Shown here: in pieces, positions 1-8,100 of the stretch
How positions within the stretch are numbered: the stretch's first letter is position 1
How the letters are laid out: each line of letters opens with the position of its first letter
DNA from: an uncultured Clostridia bacterium
GTDB lineage: Bacteria; Bacillota; Clostridia; TANB77; CAG-508
Assembly (NCBI GenBank): GCA_944393385.1
Contig: CALYAA010000002.1
Location: 68,274-110,191, forward strand
Reading direction: 5' to 3'
DNA: 41,918 nucleotides
Position numbers and translations under genes: made by a program
The notes under the pieces: model-generated
Database searches by the model: none
Told to the model about the DNA's origin: nothing
Seen by the model: the letters and a program-made list of their open reading frames with translations, nothing else

Positions 1-2
1 GT

Positions 3-158
3 GTACTTGTACAAAGTTTAGTAGGAATTGTTGCAGCTTTAACTTTGGGTGCAGTAATAGTTTTATTAATAACGTTATTAATTCTTTTAATAATTTCATT
101 AATTTTACTATTTTGTTGTAAAAAAAGTAATAAAAAGAAAAAATGTTATTGTTGTTAG
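3..158 (+). CDS. C-terminal end of a membrane protein (partial, starts before window)
   Basis: An open frame runs in from the left edge and stops at TAG 156-158. The visible 51 residues are one long hydrophobic segment of about 38 residues rich in Leu, Ile and Val, followed by a short tail dense in Lys and Cys (two Cys at the membrane edge, then Lys/Ser/Asn, ending Cys-Tyr-Cys-Cys). This is the look of a C-terminal transmembrane helix with a positively charged cytoplasmic tail; the terminal cysteines could bind metal or be modified. It is followed by an intrinsic terminator at 218-256. The family cannot be told from the fragment. A link to the T7SS-like locus downstream is possible but unsupported. 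Confidence 0.6.
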   Translation, partial: VLVQSLVGIVAALTLGAVIVLLITLLILLIISLILLFCCKKSNKKKKCYCC

Positions 159-217
159 ATACTAATTTTTTAATACTATCAATTATTTTTGAAAAAGTTT
201 TAAAATATTTTATTTGT

Positions 218-256
218 TAGCACTAAAATTTTTATATTTTAGTGCTATTATTTTTT
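218..256 (+). terminator. Rho-independent terminator after the partial membrane-protein gene
   Basis: Perfect 12-bp stem, TAGCACTAAAAT (218-229) against ATTTTAGTGCTA (236-247), with a 6-nt loop and followed by a T-rich tract. It separates the left-edge gene from the next promoter. Confidence 0.8.
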
Positions 257-271
257 ATTTTTAAAAAAGTA

Positions 272-300
272 TTGACAAAAAAAATAAAGTTTGTTTTAAT
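272..300 (+). promoter_or_regulatory. SigA-type promoter of the small 28-codon unit
   Basis: Consensus -35 TTGACA (272-277), 17-nt spacer, -10 TTTAAT (295-300). Transcription would start near 306-308, which is where the left arm of the 13-bp inverted repeat begins. Confidence 0.7.
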
Positions 301-302
301 AT

Positions 303-431
303 ATTTAAATAGACAGAGGAAAAGAATAAGGAGGGAAAGCATATGAAAACTAGAAATGAAAAACAATACCTTGAAACCTTTGTGGCTCTAGAGAGAGTCT
401 CTTTATTCAACATGGATTTGTCTATTTAAAT
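303..431 (+). ncRNA. Structured leader/small RNA closed by a 13-bp inverted repeat
   Basis: ATTTAAATAGACA (303-315) is perfectly complementary to TGTCTATTTAAAT (419-431). The predicted 5' end of the transcript therefore pairs with the end of the 28-codon ORF, including its stop codon. The SD (about 329-336) and start codon lie inside the closed loop. Two pyrimidine stretches near 376-392 (CCTT and CCTTT) could pair with the SD. It resembles a riboregulator or small structured mRNA. I recognise no known riboswitch core. Whether it works as RNA, peptide or both is inference. Confidence 0.45.
343..429 (+). CDS. Putative 28-residue small protein
   Basis: ATG 343 is preceded by a strong SD (AAGGAGGG) at good distance and by a near-consensus promoter. 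The frame encodes 28 residues: a basic N-terminus (MKTRNEKQ), an acidic/hydrophobic middle (YLETFVALERV) and the end SLFNMDLSI. It has no Cys, no signal peptide and no transmembrane stretch. The ORF fills the loop of the inverted repeat 303-431, and a 75-nt hairpin lies 48 nt after the stop. It could be a real small protein, a leader peptide, a modified-peptide precursor or a chance frame within a structured RNA. The promoter-SD-ORF spacing favours translation; the function is unknown. Confidence 0.5.
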   Translation: MKTRNEKQYLETFVALERVSLFNMDLSI

Positions 432-477
432 CACAAATTATTGTATTAATAAATAAAAAAGAATATAACAAAAGCAT

Positions 478-552
478 AAAGCTATTTAGCAATATGTTAT
501 TTTTGCATACACTAAAAGTGTGTTAAAAAATAAGATATTGCTAAGTAGCTTT
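478..552 (+). repeat. 75-nt near-perfect hairpin (terminator-like or miniature palindromic element)
   Basis: Outer stem 478-495/535-552: 18 pairs with one G-U. Then a G/G mismatch (496/534), an 8-bp stem 497-504/526-533 and an apical stem 509-513/517-521. The 3' side runs into TTTATTTGT. It may terminate the 28-codon unit, but the stem is much longer than a usual terminator, so a small RNA or miniature inverted-repeat element is also possible. The rest of the gap up to 885 holds AT-rich sequence, a weak promoter, a 14-bp palindrome and a hairpin before the next gene. Confidence 0.6.
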
Positions 553-721
553 TTATTTGTATAAAGAAGCAAAGAAAGTATAAATAAATAGGCAAAAACA
601 AATAAAAAAAATCTATTTAATATATAAGTGGATTTATTACTAGCTACTTAAAGTATAATAAAAACAGAGATTCTTTGAATTTTTTGAAAAGGGGGAATGC
701 TAAAAAAGAAAATATAAAATT

Positions 722-750
722 TTGATATAAATATATTATATGTATTAATA
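722..750 (+). promoter_or_regulatory. Possible promoter of the T7SS-like operon
   Basis: TTGATA (722-727), 17-nt spacer, TTAATA (745-750). The match is moderate in very AT-rich DNA. It would give a leader of about 130 nt containing the 14-bp perfect palindrome TAATGGTACCATTA (785-798). Confidence 0.3.
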
Positions 751-824
751 TATTTATTCAAAAATAAAAAAAATAAATTAAAAATAATGGTACCATTAAG
801 CCAGAATTAAAAAAATAAATTAAT

Positions 825-877
825 GGAGAAAGGTAAGTATAATATATAAATATTAATTTTAATTATATTATACAAGG
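825..877 (+). promoter_or_regulatory. SD followed by hairpin before the first dual-WXG gene
   Basis: A strong SD-like GGAGAAAGG (825-833) lies about 50 nt before the start codon. A perfect 10-bp stem GTATAATATA (837-846)/TATATTATAC (864-873) sits between them, and a weaker AAGG (874-877) lies 8 nt before ATG 886. The hairpin could bring the strong SD closer or gate access to the weak one. The same layout recurs at the paralogous gene (4115-4171). Confidence 0.4.
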
Positions 878-885
878 TAAAAATT

Positions 886-1500
886 ATGGCACAAATAATG
901 AATGTTGATTATGAAGCAATGCCAAATCAGGCAAAACAAATGAGAGAATATGCAAAGGAGTTAAATTCTACATTAAAAGTAGCTTATTCAAATGTACAAG
1001 AAATGCACAATTCATGGTATGGAATGAGATATAACGAATTAGTAAAAGACTTTAATGAATTATCACCAAAATTAAATAAATTATTAGATTTAGTTGTAAA
1101 GGAAATTCCATTTGCATTAGAAACAATTGCAAATAATTATGCACAAGCAGATAGAGGACAAAATGTTACTTCAGCAGAAGAAACTGTTCCAAACATTATT
1201 GAAGAATTACCAATAATGAATGATGTTGGAATGAGATTTATTACAAATGATGTTGCAAATACACAAAGAATAATATCAGAAAAATTTGAAGCATCAAAAG
1301 ATTTAATGAATAAAATTGAAGCTGAATATGCAAAAGTACAATGGCAAAGTGAAGCATCAGATAGTTTCAAATCAAGATTTGCACAATTAAAATCAGAGAT
1401 AATGGCTTCATTTGATAATATTAATACTCAATTTGTTAACTTAATGAACCAAACTCAACAAGATATAGAAACTACAGAAAAAGCAAATACAGTTCAATAA
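886..1500 (+). CDS. Tandem WXG100-like T7SS protein (EsxA-EsxA fusion type), copy 1
   Basis: 204 residues, almost wholly helical by composition, with no signal peptide. Two WXG100-like units can be seen. Unit 1 has NSWYGMRYNEL near residues 43-53. Unit 2 has VQWQSEASDSFKSRF near 149-163, where a W-x-S turn replaces W-x-G. The unit boundary is near the NDVGMRF stretch. WXG100 proteins are about 100-residue helical hairpins exported as dimers by T7SS, so a 204-residue fusion could be an intramolecular dimer. It begins the locus with the EssC-like ATPase and has a paralogue at 4172. The C-terminus lacks a clear YxxxD/E export motif. I infer it is a secreted substrate or core component. Confidence 0.75.
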   Translation: MAQIMNVDYEAMPNQAKQMREYAKELNSTLKVAYSNVQEMHNSWYGMRYNELVKDFNELSPKLNKLLDLVVKEIPFALETIANNYAQADRGQNVTSAEETVPNIIEELPIMNDVGMRFITNDVANTQRIISEKFEASKDLMNKIEAEYAKVQWQSEASDSFKSRFAQLKSEIMASFDNINTQFVNLMNQTQQDIETTEKANTVQ

Positions 1501-1510
1501 TCAAGAAAAA

Positions 1511-1619
1511 GAAAGCACATATTGTGCTTCCTAAAGTAATATGATTTTTTCATATTACTTTGGGAAGCATAGGTATGTAATTAAATACATATGTAGACAA
1601 AAAATATTGTCTACATATG
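1511..1619 (+). promoter_or_regulatory. Three hairpins, two mutually exclusive, between copy 1 and the coiled-coil gene
   Basis: Hairpin A: 7-bp stem 1513-1519/1523-1529. Hairpin B: 20-bp stem 1525-1544/1550-1569 with a 5-nt T loop and one G-U pair. Hairpin C: perfect 12-bp stem 1588-1599/1608-1619. A and B share bases 1525-1529, so they cannot form together. None is followed by a strong T-run, so partial termination, RNA processing or mRNA stabilisation are all possible. This could set different amounts of the WXG protein and the downstream genes. Confidence 0.55.
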
Positions 1620-1668
1620 CATTTTAAGCAAAATAATATGCTGAAAAATAAATTGTATGGAGGGTAAT

Positions 1669-3501
1669 ATGTTTGGTTATGTAGAAGAAGTAGCAAATGA
1701 AGTATTAAAAAAACTTGAAGAAGGTTGCACAAGTTTTGTAACAGAATCACAAGACTGTAAAAACAGAGCAAAAACTTTAAGACAAGAAGCTACAGATTTA
1801 AGAGAAAAAGCAAAACAAGCTAGAGAAGATGCAGAAACTTTAAGAAAAGAAGCAGAAACACTAAGAAAAGAAGCAGAACAATTGATAAAAGATTCAGAAC
1901 AAGCAAAAAAAGATGCACAAAAATTAAGAGAAGAGGCTGCAGAATTAAGAAAACAAGCAGCAAAATTAACTTCACAAGCTGTTAAATTAATAAAACAAGA
2001 GGTATATACAACAGACAGCTCAGGAGAGAAAGTAAGAGATACTCAGGCTGAGAAACAAAATGCACAACAAGCAGCTAATTTAGATAAACAAGCAGCTGAC
2101 CTTGAACAACAAGCACAGCAAAATGAAAAACAAGCTGAACAACTTGATCAACAAGCAGAGCAAAATGTTAAGGATGCAGAACAAAAAAATAAAGATGCAG
2201 AACAAAAAGATAAAGATGCTGTTCAATTAGATAAAGATGCAGATCAAATGGATGAAGATGCAAAAGTAGATGATTTAGAAGCTGGAATGTTAGAAACATT
2301 ATCAGGACAATTGGCAGTAGCTTCATCATCATTAGAAGAACAGTTAAACGAAATGTTGAGAACAGTAGAGGAAACAAGAGCTGCATTGAAAAAATCAACA
2401 TCATTACTAGATTTTATAGTAAATGGAATAGTAAATGCTATTAGAGTTATTGCAACACCACCTATTGAGCTAATTACAACAGCTATTTCAGATGGTATAA
2501 CACATTTAGTTGGTGTTTCAAATACAGTTCAGACTATAACAGATGGATTCAAGACGTTGTTAGGAAATTCATTAAATGCAGTATCACAAACTACAAGTGC
2601 ACTTGCAGATATGCTATTAGATGAAGATGGAAGTACAGGAAATGCAGAATTAGTAAAAGGTGTAACAGTTTCAGCAGTACAAGTAGTTGAAGCTAGTTTT
2701 AATAAAATTTCTCAATCTGTTAATGGAGCTTCAGTTGAAAACTTAACAAGAATAGATACAGTAAAAGATGAAGCAAAAGATTTATATGTACAATATTTAA
2801 ATAAATTTAACTATACTGAAGATGAAAAACAACAATTTATTTCAAAATTTAATGAACTATTAAATAATGTTGTTCTTTCTTCAAAAGAAGCTCTTAGTAG
2901 TATTCCATTATCAGCAAATGTTATGGCATTTTACAATGGAGTAGATAACAAAATATATTTAAACCAAGAAAGTGCTATAGATGCTATAAGTTTAACACAA
3001 GATGTTAATAATGGTATGGGAACAATGTCTCCTAATGGAACAATGGCATATTGGCAATATTCTCCTGAAACAAATGAATTTAGTTTAAAATCAACTGAGA
3101 ATTTTGATTCAACACAAGGATTATTGCTAAATGGATATGATTATGATGCAAAAATGTATTCAGGAATAAATGATGCCTCTAACGGTCTTTTATCAAAAGA
3201 TATATGTGGAACTGCTAATAGTAATTATACATATAATAATGGAACATATACATTAGAAAGTATTACAACATCTATTACAAACCATTGTGGAATTAATGGA
3301 GAACAACTTTTATGTAATACATATGTTGGAGAAAATAAAAGTTTATTAGCAAATAAATATAATGAAATTATGGGAAATGATAATGCATTTAATGAGCTTG
3401 TAGGAGCTTTATATGAAGAAAAAATGTCTGGAAACTATAGTTCAGGTGCAAAATTAGATTCAATTGCATTTGAATTTGAAGTAAAAGCTAAAAGTATTTA
3501 A
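1669..3501 (+). CDS. 610-residue heptad-repeat coiled-coil protein of the T7SS-like locus
   Basis: The start is placed at ATG 1669, 5 nt after GGAGG (1659-1663); the earlier in-frame ATG 1657 overlaps the SD. Residues of about 30-205 are a long run of 7-residue repeats of the form xAxxLxx (for example EAETLRK, EAEQLIK, DAEQKNK, QAEQLDQ), rich in Ala, Gln, Lys and Glu: a long parallel coiled coil. Next comes a moderately hydrophobic segment at about 245-320, then a Gly/Asn/Tyr/Ser-rich C-terminal domain with a Cys pair near 546-555. There is no classical signal peptide or clear transmembrane helix. It lies between two WXG-fusion genes, so a T7SS substrate or a structural component is plausible. 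I do not recognise a named family. Confidence 0.7.
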   Translation: MFGYVEEVANEVLKKLEEGCTSFVTESQDCKNRAKTLRQEATDLREKAKQAREDAETLRKEAETLRKEAEQLIKDSEQAKKDAQKLREEAAELRKQAAKLTSQAVKLIKQEVYTTDSSGEKVRDTQAEKQNAQQAANLDKQAADLEQQAQQNEKQAEQLDQQAEQNVKDAEQKNKDAEQKDKDAVQLDKDADQMDEDAKVDDLEAGMLETLSGQLAVASSSLEEQLNEMLRTVEETRAALKKSTSLLDFIVNGIVNAIRVIATPPIELITTAISDGITHLVGVSNTVQTITDGFKTLLGNSLNAVSQTTSALADMLLDEDGSTGNAELVKGVTVSAVQVVEASFNKISQSVNGASVENLTRIDTVKDEAKDLYVQYLNKFNYTEDEKQQFISKFNELLNNVVLSSKEALSSIPLSANVMAFYNGVDNKIYLNQESAIDAISLTQDVNNGMGTMSPNGTMAYWQYSPETNEFSLKSTENFDSTQGLLLNGYDYDAKMYSGINDASNGLLSKDICGTANSNYTYNNGTYTLESITTSITNHCGINGEQLLCNTYVGENKSLLANKYNEIMGNDNAFNELVGALYEEKMSGNYSSGAKLDSIAFEFEVKAKSI

Positions 3502-3567
3502 TAAGAATATAAGTAAAAAAATGTTACCGTTTGATGTAAAATATAAATTTTATGAAAGGAAAATCAA

Positions 3568-4083
3568 ATGAAAGAAGAAGATTGTGAAGTATTAATTAAT
3601 AATATAGCAGAAGAATATAAAAATTCTTTACAAAATGTATATAATAGTGAGGAATTAAAAACAGGACTAAAAAATTATTTATATGAATTAAAAGAATCTA
3701 TCGAAAATTTAAATTCTGAATTATCTATAGAAGAAGCTTTTTATTATAATGTAAATAAAATAAAAGCATTACCATTAGTTAATCAAGAACAAAAATTAAT
3801 AAAAGACGAAAAACTACAAGAAATTCAAAGAACATCAATGAAAGCATATGAAATGGCACATAATGTAATAATGGGAAATAATGAAATAGACAAAAGCCAA
3901 TTATCAGAAATGAAAGAAACATTAAATCAAAGTCTAGAAGGAGTAAGAGAATTTAATAAACAAACTGCTCAAAATTTAGTTTCAGAAGGACTATTAGATA
4001 TAATGTTTGTTGAAAATCCAAAAACAGGCAAGACAAGCTTAAGAATTGGAAGAAATATAGTATATAAAAACAATGTACAATAA
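3568..4083 (+). CDS. Unknown 171-residue helical protein in the T7SS-like locus
   Basis: ATG 3568 follows the SD GAAAGGA. The protein is mainly charged helix with coiled-coil character (ELKESIENLNSEL, EMKETLNQSLEGVREF) and a short C-terminal beta-like end, FVENPKTGKTSLRIGRNIVY. It has no signal peptide and no membrane segment. It sits 66 nt after the coiled-coil gene and 88 nt before the second WXG fusion, in the same direction. Small helical partners or chaperones often lie next to T7SS substrates, so a chaperone or partner of the 610-residue protein is a reasonable guess, but no family is recognised. Confidence 0.6.
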   Translation: MKEEDCEVLINNIAEEYKNSLQNVYNSEELKTGLKNYLYELKESIENLNSELSIEEAFYYNVNKIKALPLVNQEQKLIKDEKLQEIQRTSMKAYEMAHNVIMGNNEIDKSQLSEMKETLNQSLEGVREFNKQTAQNLVSEGLLDIMFVENPKTGKTSLRIGRNIVYKNNVQ

Positions 4084-4114
4084 ATTGATACTTACTAAAA
4101 TTATATAATATATA

Positions 4115-4171
4115 AAGGAAAGGAGAATATAATAAATTTATTAGAAAATAAATTTATTATATAAATAAGAA
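4115..4171 (+). promoter_or_regulatory. SD - 14-bp hairpin - start codon arrangement
   Basis: The SD AAGGAAAGGAG (4115-4125) is 46 nt from ATG 4172. The gap is filled by a perfect 14-bp stem, ATATAATAAATTTA (4127-4140)/TAAATTTATTATAT (4149-4162), with an 8-nt loop. If the hairpin forms, the effective SD-AUG spacing becomes 10 nt (1 + 9). No other good SD lies near the start. Comparable arrangements occur at 825-885, 34413-34448 and 39505-39551. Confidence 0.55.
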
Positions 4172-4786
4172 ATGGGAGCAGAGATATTAATAGATTATGA
4201 AAATTTGCCAAGACAATCTAGCAATATACGAAATTCAGCAGTACAAATTAATAAAAAATTAGTAGAGGTATATAACAAAATAGGTAATATGCATGAAAAT
4301 TGGTATGGAATGAGATATAATGATTTGGTTAGAGGACTTAATAGTATAATACCACAATTAAATCAATTTTTATCAGTAATAGAAACAGATCTACCATATG
4401 TAATAGAGGCAATATCTAATAACTTTTCAGAAGTAGATATTAAGCAAAGAGTAACAACAGAACAAAAAACAAATATCCAAAATATACAACCAATACCAGT
4501 TGTAAATGATATAGGACTAAGATATTTAGATGTAGAAGTAGAAAATGTAAGAAAAGAAGTTGTTGCTGATTTAAATGAAATAAGAGGCATTATGGAAGAC
4601 ATAGGTGGAACAGTAGGACAATTAGTAATGGAATGTGATGGATCAGAAGAATTTAAATCTCAATTTAGTAAATTAAAAGAATCTTTTAATCAATCACTAA
4701 GCAATATTGAAAATACTGTTGTAGAATATATGAATAAAACAAAAATTCAGATAGAAAAAGCTGAAAAGGCAAATACTGTAAGTTAA
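4172..4786 (+). CDS. Tandem WXG100-like T7SS protein, copy 2
   Basis: 204 residues, the same length as the protein at 886-1500 and clearly its paralogue: shared patterns include WYGMRYN, near-identical spacing, and the ending EKANTV. Unit 1 keeps the W-x-G turn (ENWYGMRYNDL, near 47-57). In unit 2 the Trp is gone: the matching stretch reads VMECDGSEEFKSQF. One half has thus kept the canonical turn and the other has drifted, as expected if the halves play different roles. It is separated from its SD by a 14-bp hairpin. It stands 28 nt before the DUF4176 gene and is probably co-transcribed with the export ATPase. Confidence 0.75.
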   Translation: MGAEILIDYENLPRQSSNIRNSAVQINKKLVEVYNKIGNMHENWYGMRYNDLVRGLNSIIPQLNQFLSVIETDLPYVIEAISNNFSEVDIKQRVTTEQKTNIQNIQPIPVVNDIGLRYLDVEVENVRKEVVADLNEIRGIMEDIGGTVGQLVMECDGSEEFKSQFSKLKESFNQSLSNIENTVVEYMNKTKIQIEKAEKANTVS

Positions 4787-4814
4787 AAATTTAATGAAAG
4801 GAATGATATAAAAG

Positions 4815-5111
4815 ATGGAAAATAAATATTTACCAATAGGAAGTGTAGTAAAAATAAGTGATAGTCAAAAAAAATTAATGATAACAGGATATTTACCAAT
4901 TGAAACAAATGAAAATGAAGAAAGAAAGATATGGGATTACTGTGGCTGTTTATATCCTGAAGGAATTATAACTACATCAACAAATTATGTATTTAATCAA
5001 GATAAAATAGAAGAAGTTTGTTTTTTAGGATTAGAAGATGATGAACAAAAGAAGTTTCAAGAAAAAATTCAAGAAACTGTAAGAAAATTAAGAAATTTAG
5101 ATAATAATTAA
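4815..5111 (+). CDS. DUF4176 family protein (T7SS-associated)
   Basis: 98 residues. The N-terminal part has the features of DUF4176: YLPIGSVVKI, then KKLMITGYLP, then YCGCLYPEG, and a hydrophobic FLGLEDDEQ stretch. DUF4176 proteins are small beta-rich cytosolic proteins found beside WXG100/LXG genes in Firmicutes T7SS loci; their exact job is unsettled. The last 30 residues are a charged helix. The SD AAAGGA precedes ATG 4815. It lies directly upstream of the EssC-like gene with an 18-nt gap, so it is almost surely in the same transcript. The family call is by memory of motif spacing. Confidence 0.75.
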   Translation: MENKYLPIGSVVKISDSQKKLMITGYLPIETNENEERKIWDYCGCLYPEGIITTSTNYVFNQDKIEEVCFLGLEDDEQKKFQEKIQETVRKLRNLDNN

Positions 5112-5129
5112 TTTGTAAAGGCAAAGAAA

Positions 5130-8100
5130 ATGATATTAAAACTAATAGGAAAAGATGTTTTATATAAATTAAAATTATCAGACGAAAAAAATGGTAATTA
5201 TTGGGTAATGAGTGATGACGGAAAAAAATTAGTTAATGTTATTGGAAAAGATAATGAATGGGTTATATGTAGTACAGAACAAGCAAAAATATTAAAAGTA
5301 GAGGCGATTAAATCATTTAATATATCAAAGGTAACTAAAAATTCAAATAATATTATAAGTGAATTAGTTTTAAAAGAAAAAAGTATACATTATATATCAT
5401 TAAGTAGTAATCCAAATGAATTATATGTATTACTTTGCGAACCAATATATGAAGATGATTTTATACATATTAAAGCACAGAATTTTCAAAAAATAAAAAT
5501 TGGGCAAGATTCTTCTTGTGATATTATTTATAATAATCCGTTATTAAAAAAAGTACAAGCACTAATTTTTTACAATAATGAAAAACTCATGTTAAGGGAT
5601 TATGGAACAAATTATGGAACTTTTCTAAATGATGTTCCTGTATCAAATAAATTAAGATTGTTATTTAATGGTGATTTGATATATATTATGGGATTAAAAA
5701 TTGTAATTGTAGGAGACAACATTTTTGTAAATAATCCTTTTAACAGAGTTACATATAATAAACAAAAATTTCAGTTAATAAATAGAGAACGTAAAATATT
5801 AGCTTCAATAGATAAAGATTCTGAAAATGCAAATTTGTTTTCTGAAGAAGATTATTTTGCTAGAGCACCAAGAATAATTAATAAAATAGAAAAAGAAAAA
5901 ATAAAAATTGAAGCTCCTCCACAAAAACAAGAAAAAGATGATAAACCATTAATCTATACAATTGGTCCAAGTATGGCAATGGGAATGGTAATGGTAGTTT
6001 CAATGATGGCAACAATTAGTGGACTGTCAAGTGGAACATCTTCATTAAGAACCACAATAATTTCTGCACTAATGGTATTTGCAATGCTTATTGGGATGAT
6101 ACTATTTCCTATTTTAAATAATAAGTATGAAAAAAGAAGAAAAAGAAAAAGGGAAGAAAAAAGACAAAAAAAATATAAAGAGTATATAGATCAAAAAGTT
6201 CAACAAATAGATGATGTGATGATAAAGCAAAAAAATATATTATATAATAATTATCTATCTGCAGAAGAATGTGCAAAAATAGTTTTAAATAAAGACTCAA
6301 GATTATGGGAGAGAAGAAGAACTGATGAAGATTTTTTAACTATTAGATTAGGAATTGGAGATGTGCCAATTGAAGCTGATATTGAATATCCAGATAAGGA
6401 ATTCTCGCTTGAAGATGATAATTTATTAGAATTAATAAATACAGTTGCAAATAAATCTAAAATGATAAAAGATGTTCCAATAACTGTGTCATTAACATCA
6501 AAAAATATTGCTGCATTAATTGTAGAAAAAGATGATAGAACAACAGAAAAATTTGTGCAAAATTTGATAATGCAGTTAGTTGCATTACATAGTTATGTAG
6601 ATTTAAAACTTGTATTTTTTTTGAAAAAAGAAAAAAATATAAAATGGGAATATATGAAAACTTTGCCACACATCTGGGATGAATATAAAAATATAAGATT
6701 TTGGGCTGATGAATATGAAGATATGAAACAAGTCTCTTTATATCTTGAAACAGAATTTAATAATAGAAAGCAATATGGAAATAAATATGATTATAAATCA
6801 TTTTCACCATATTATTTAATTATAACAGATGATTATAAAACAGTGGAAAATTTAAAAATTGTTTCAGATTTGTTAAATAGTAAAATCAACTTAGGTTTTG
6901 GTTTATTTTGCGTAACTGACAATTTACTACATTTACCAAATGAATGTCAATTATTTATAAATATACAAAAAAATAGTGGAAAATTATTTGAAAATGAAAT
7001 AACGGCAACTACAGAAAAAGAATTTTATTTTGATACATCATTTACATTCTTTTTTGAAAATATTGGACAAATATTATCAAACATACCAATAAAATTGGAT
7101 AAAATATCAAATTTTTCTCTACCAGAAACATATACTTTTCTAGAAATGTATGATGCAGGAAGAATAGAGCAGCTAAATGTTTTGCCAAGATGGAGGAATA
7201 ATGATTCAACAAAATCTTTAAAAGCACCAATAGGAATAGATACAAGTGGAAATATTATAGAATTAGACATACATGAAAAGGCACATGGACCACATGGATT
7301 AATTGCAGGAAGCACAGGTTCTGGAAAAAGTGAATTGATTATTACATATATATTGTCATTAGCTGTTAATTACAATCCAAATGATTTAGCAATTATATTA
7401 ATAGATTATAAAGGTGGAGGATTAGCTGGAGCATTTCAAAAAGGTAATGTAAAATTACCACACATTATAGGTGTAATTACAAATATAGATGAGTTTGGAC
7501 TACAACGTTCATTAGTTTCAATACAGAGTGAATTAAGAAAAAGACAGAAAAAATTTAATCAAGCAAGAGAAATAACTGAAGAAGGAACAATTGATATATA
7601 TAAATATCAAAAATTATATCATGATGGAATAGTAGAGGATCCAATTCCTCATTTATTAATAATATGTGATGAGTTTGCGGAGTTAAAACAACAACAACCT
7701 GATTTTATGGATGAACTAATAAGTGTTGCAAGAATTGGGCGTAGTTTGGGAGTTCATTTAATATTAGCAACTCAAAAACCAGCAGGTGTAGTAAATGATC
7801 AAATTCGTAGTAATAGCAAATTTGGAATTTGCTTAAAAGTTCAAGACAGACAGGATAGTATGGATGTAATCAAAAGACCTGATGCTGCAGATTTAAAAAA
7901 TACAGGTCAATTTTATTTGCAAGTAGGTAATAATGAATATTTTGTCTTAGGACAATCTGCATGGTCTGGTGCAAGTTATGAACCTTCAGACATCATAAAG
8001 AAAAATGTAGATAATTCAATGGAGGTTATTTCAAATATTGGATCTATAATAAAAAAGGTTGATAATACCAAAAAATTTCAAGGCAAGAAGCAAGGAGAAC

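Noticed and set aside
697..717. Six-codon frame after an AAAAGGGGG SD upstream of the first WXG gene
   Set aside because: Too short to support as a gene; it could be a leader peptide, but nothing downstream in the leader shows an attenuator tied to it.
2168..2404. Long open frame on the minus strand across the heptad-repeat gene
   Set aside because: It is a mirror of the repetitive codons; it lacks an SD and reads as low-complexity Leu/Phe/His.
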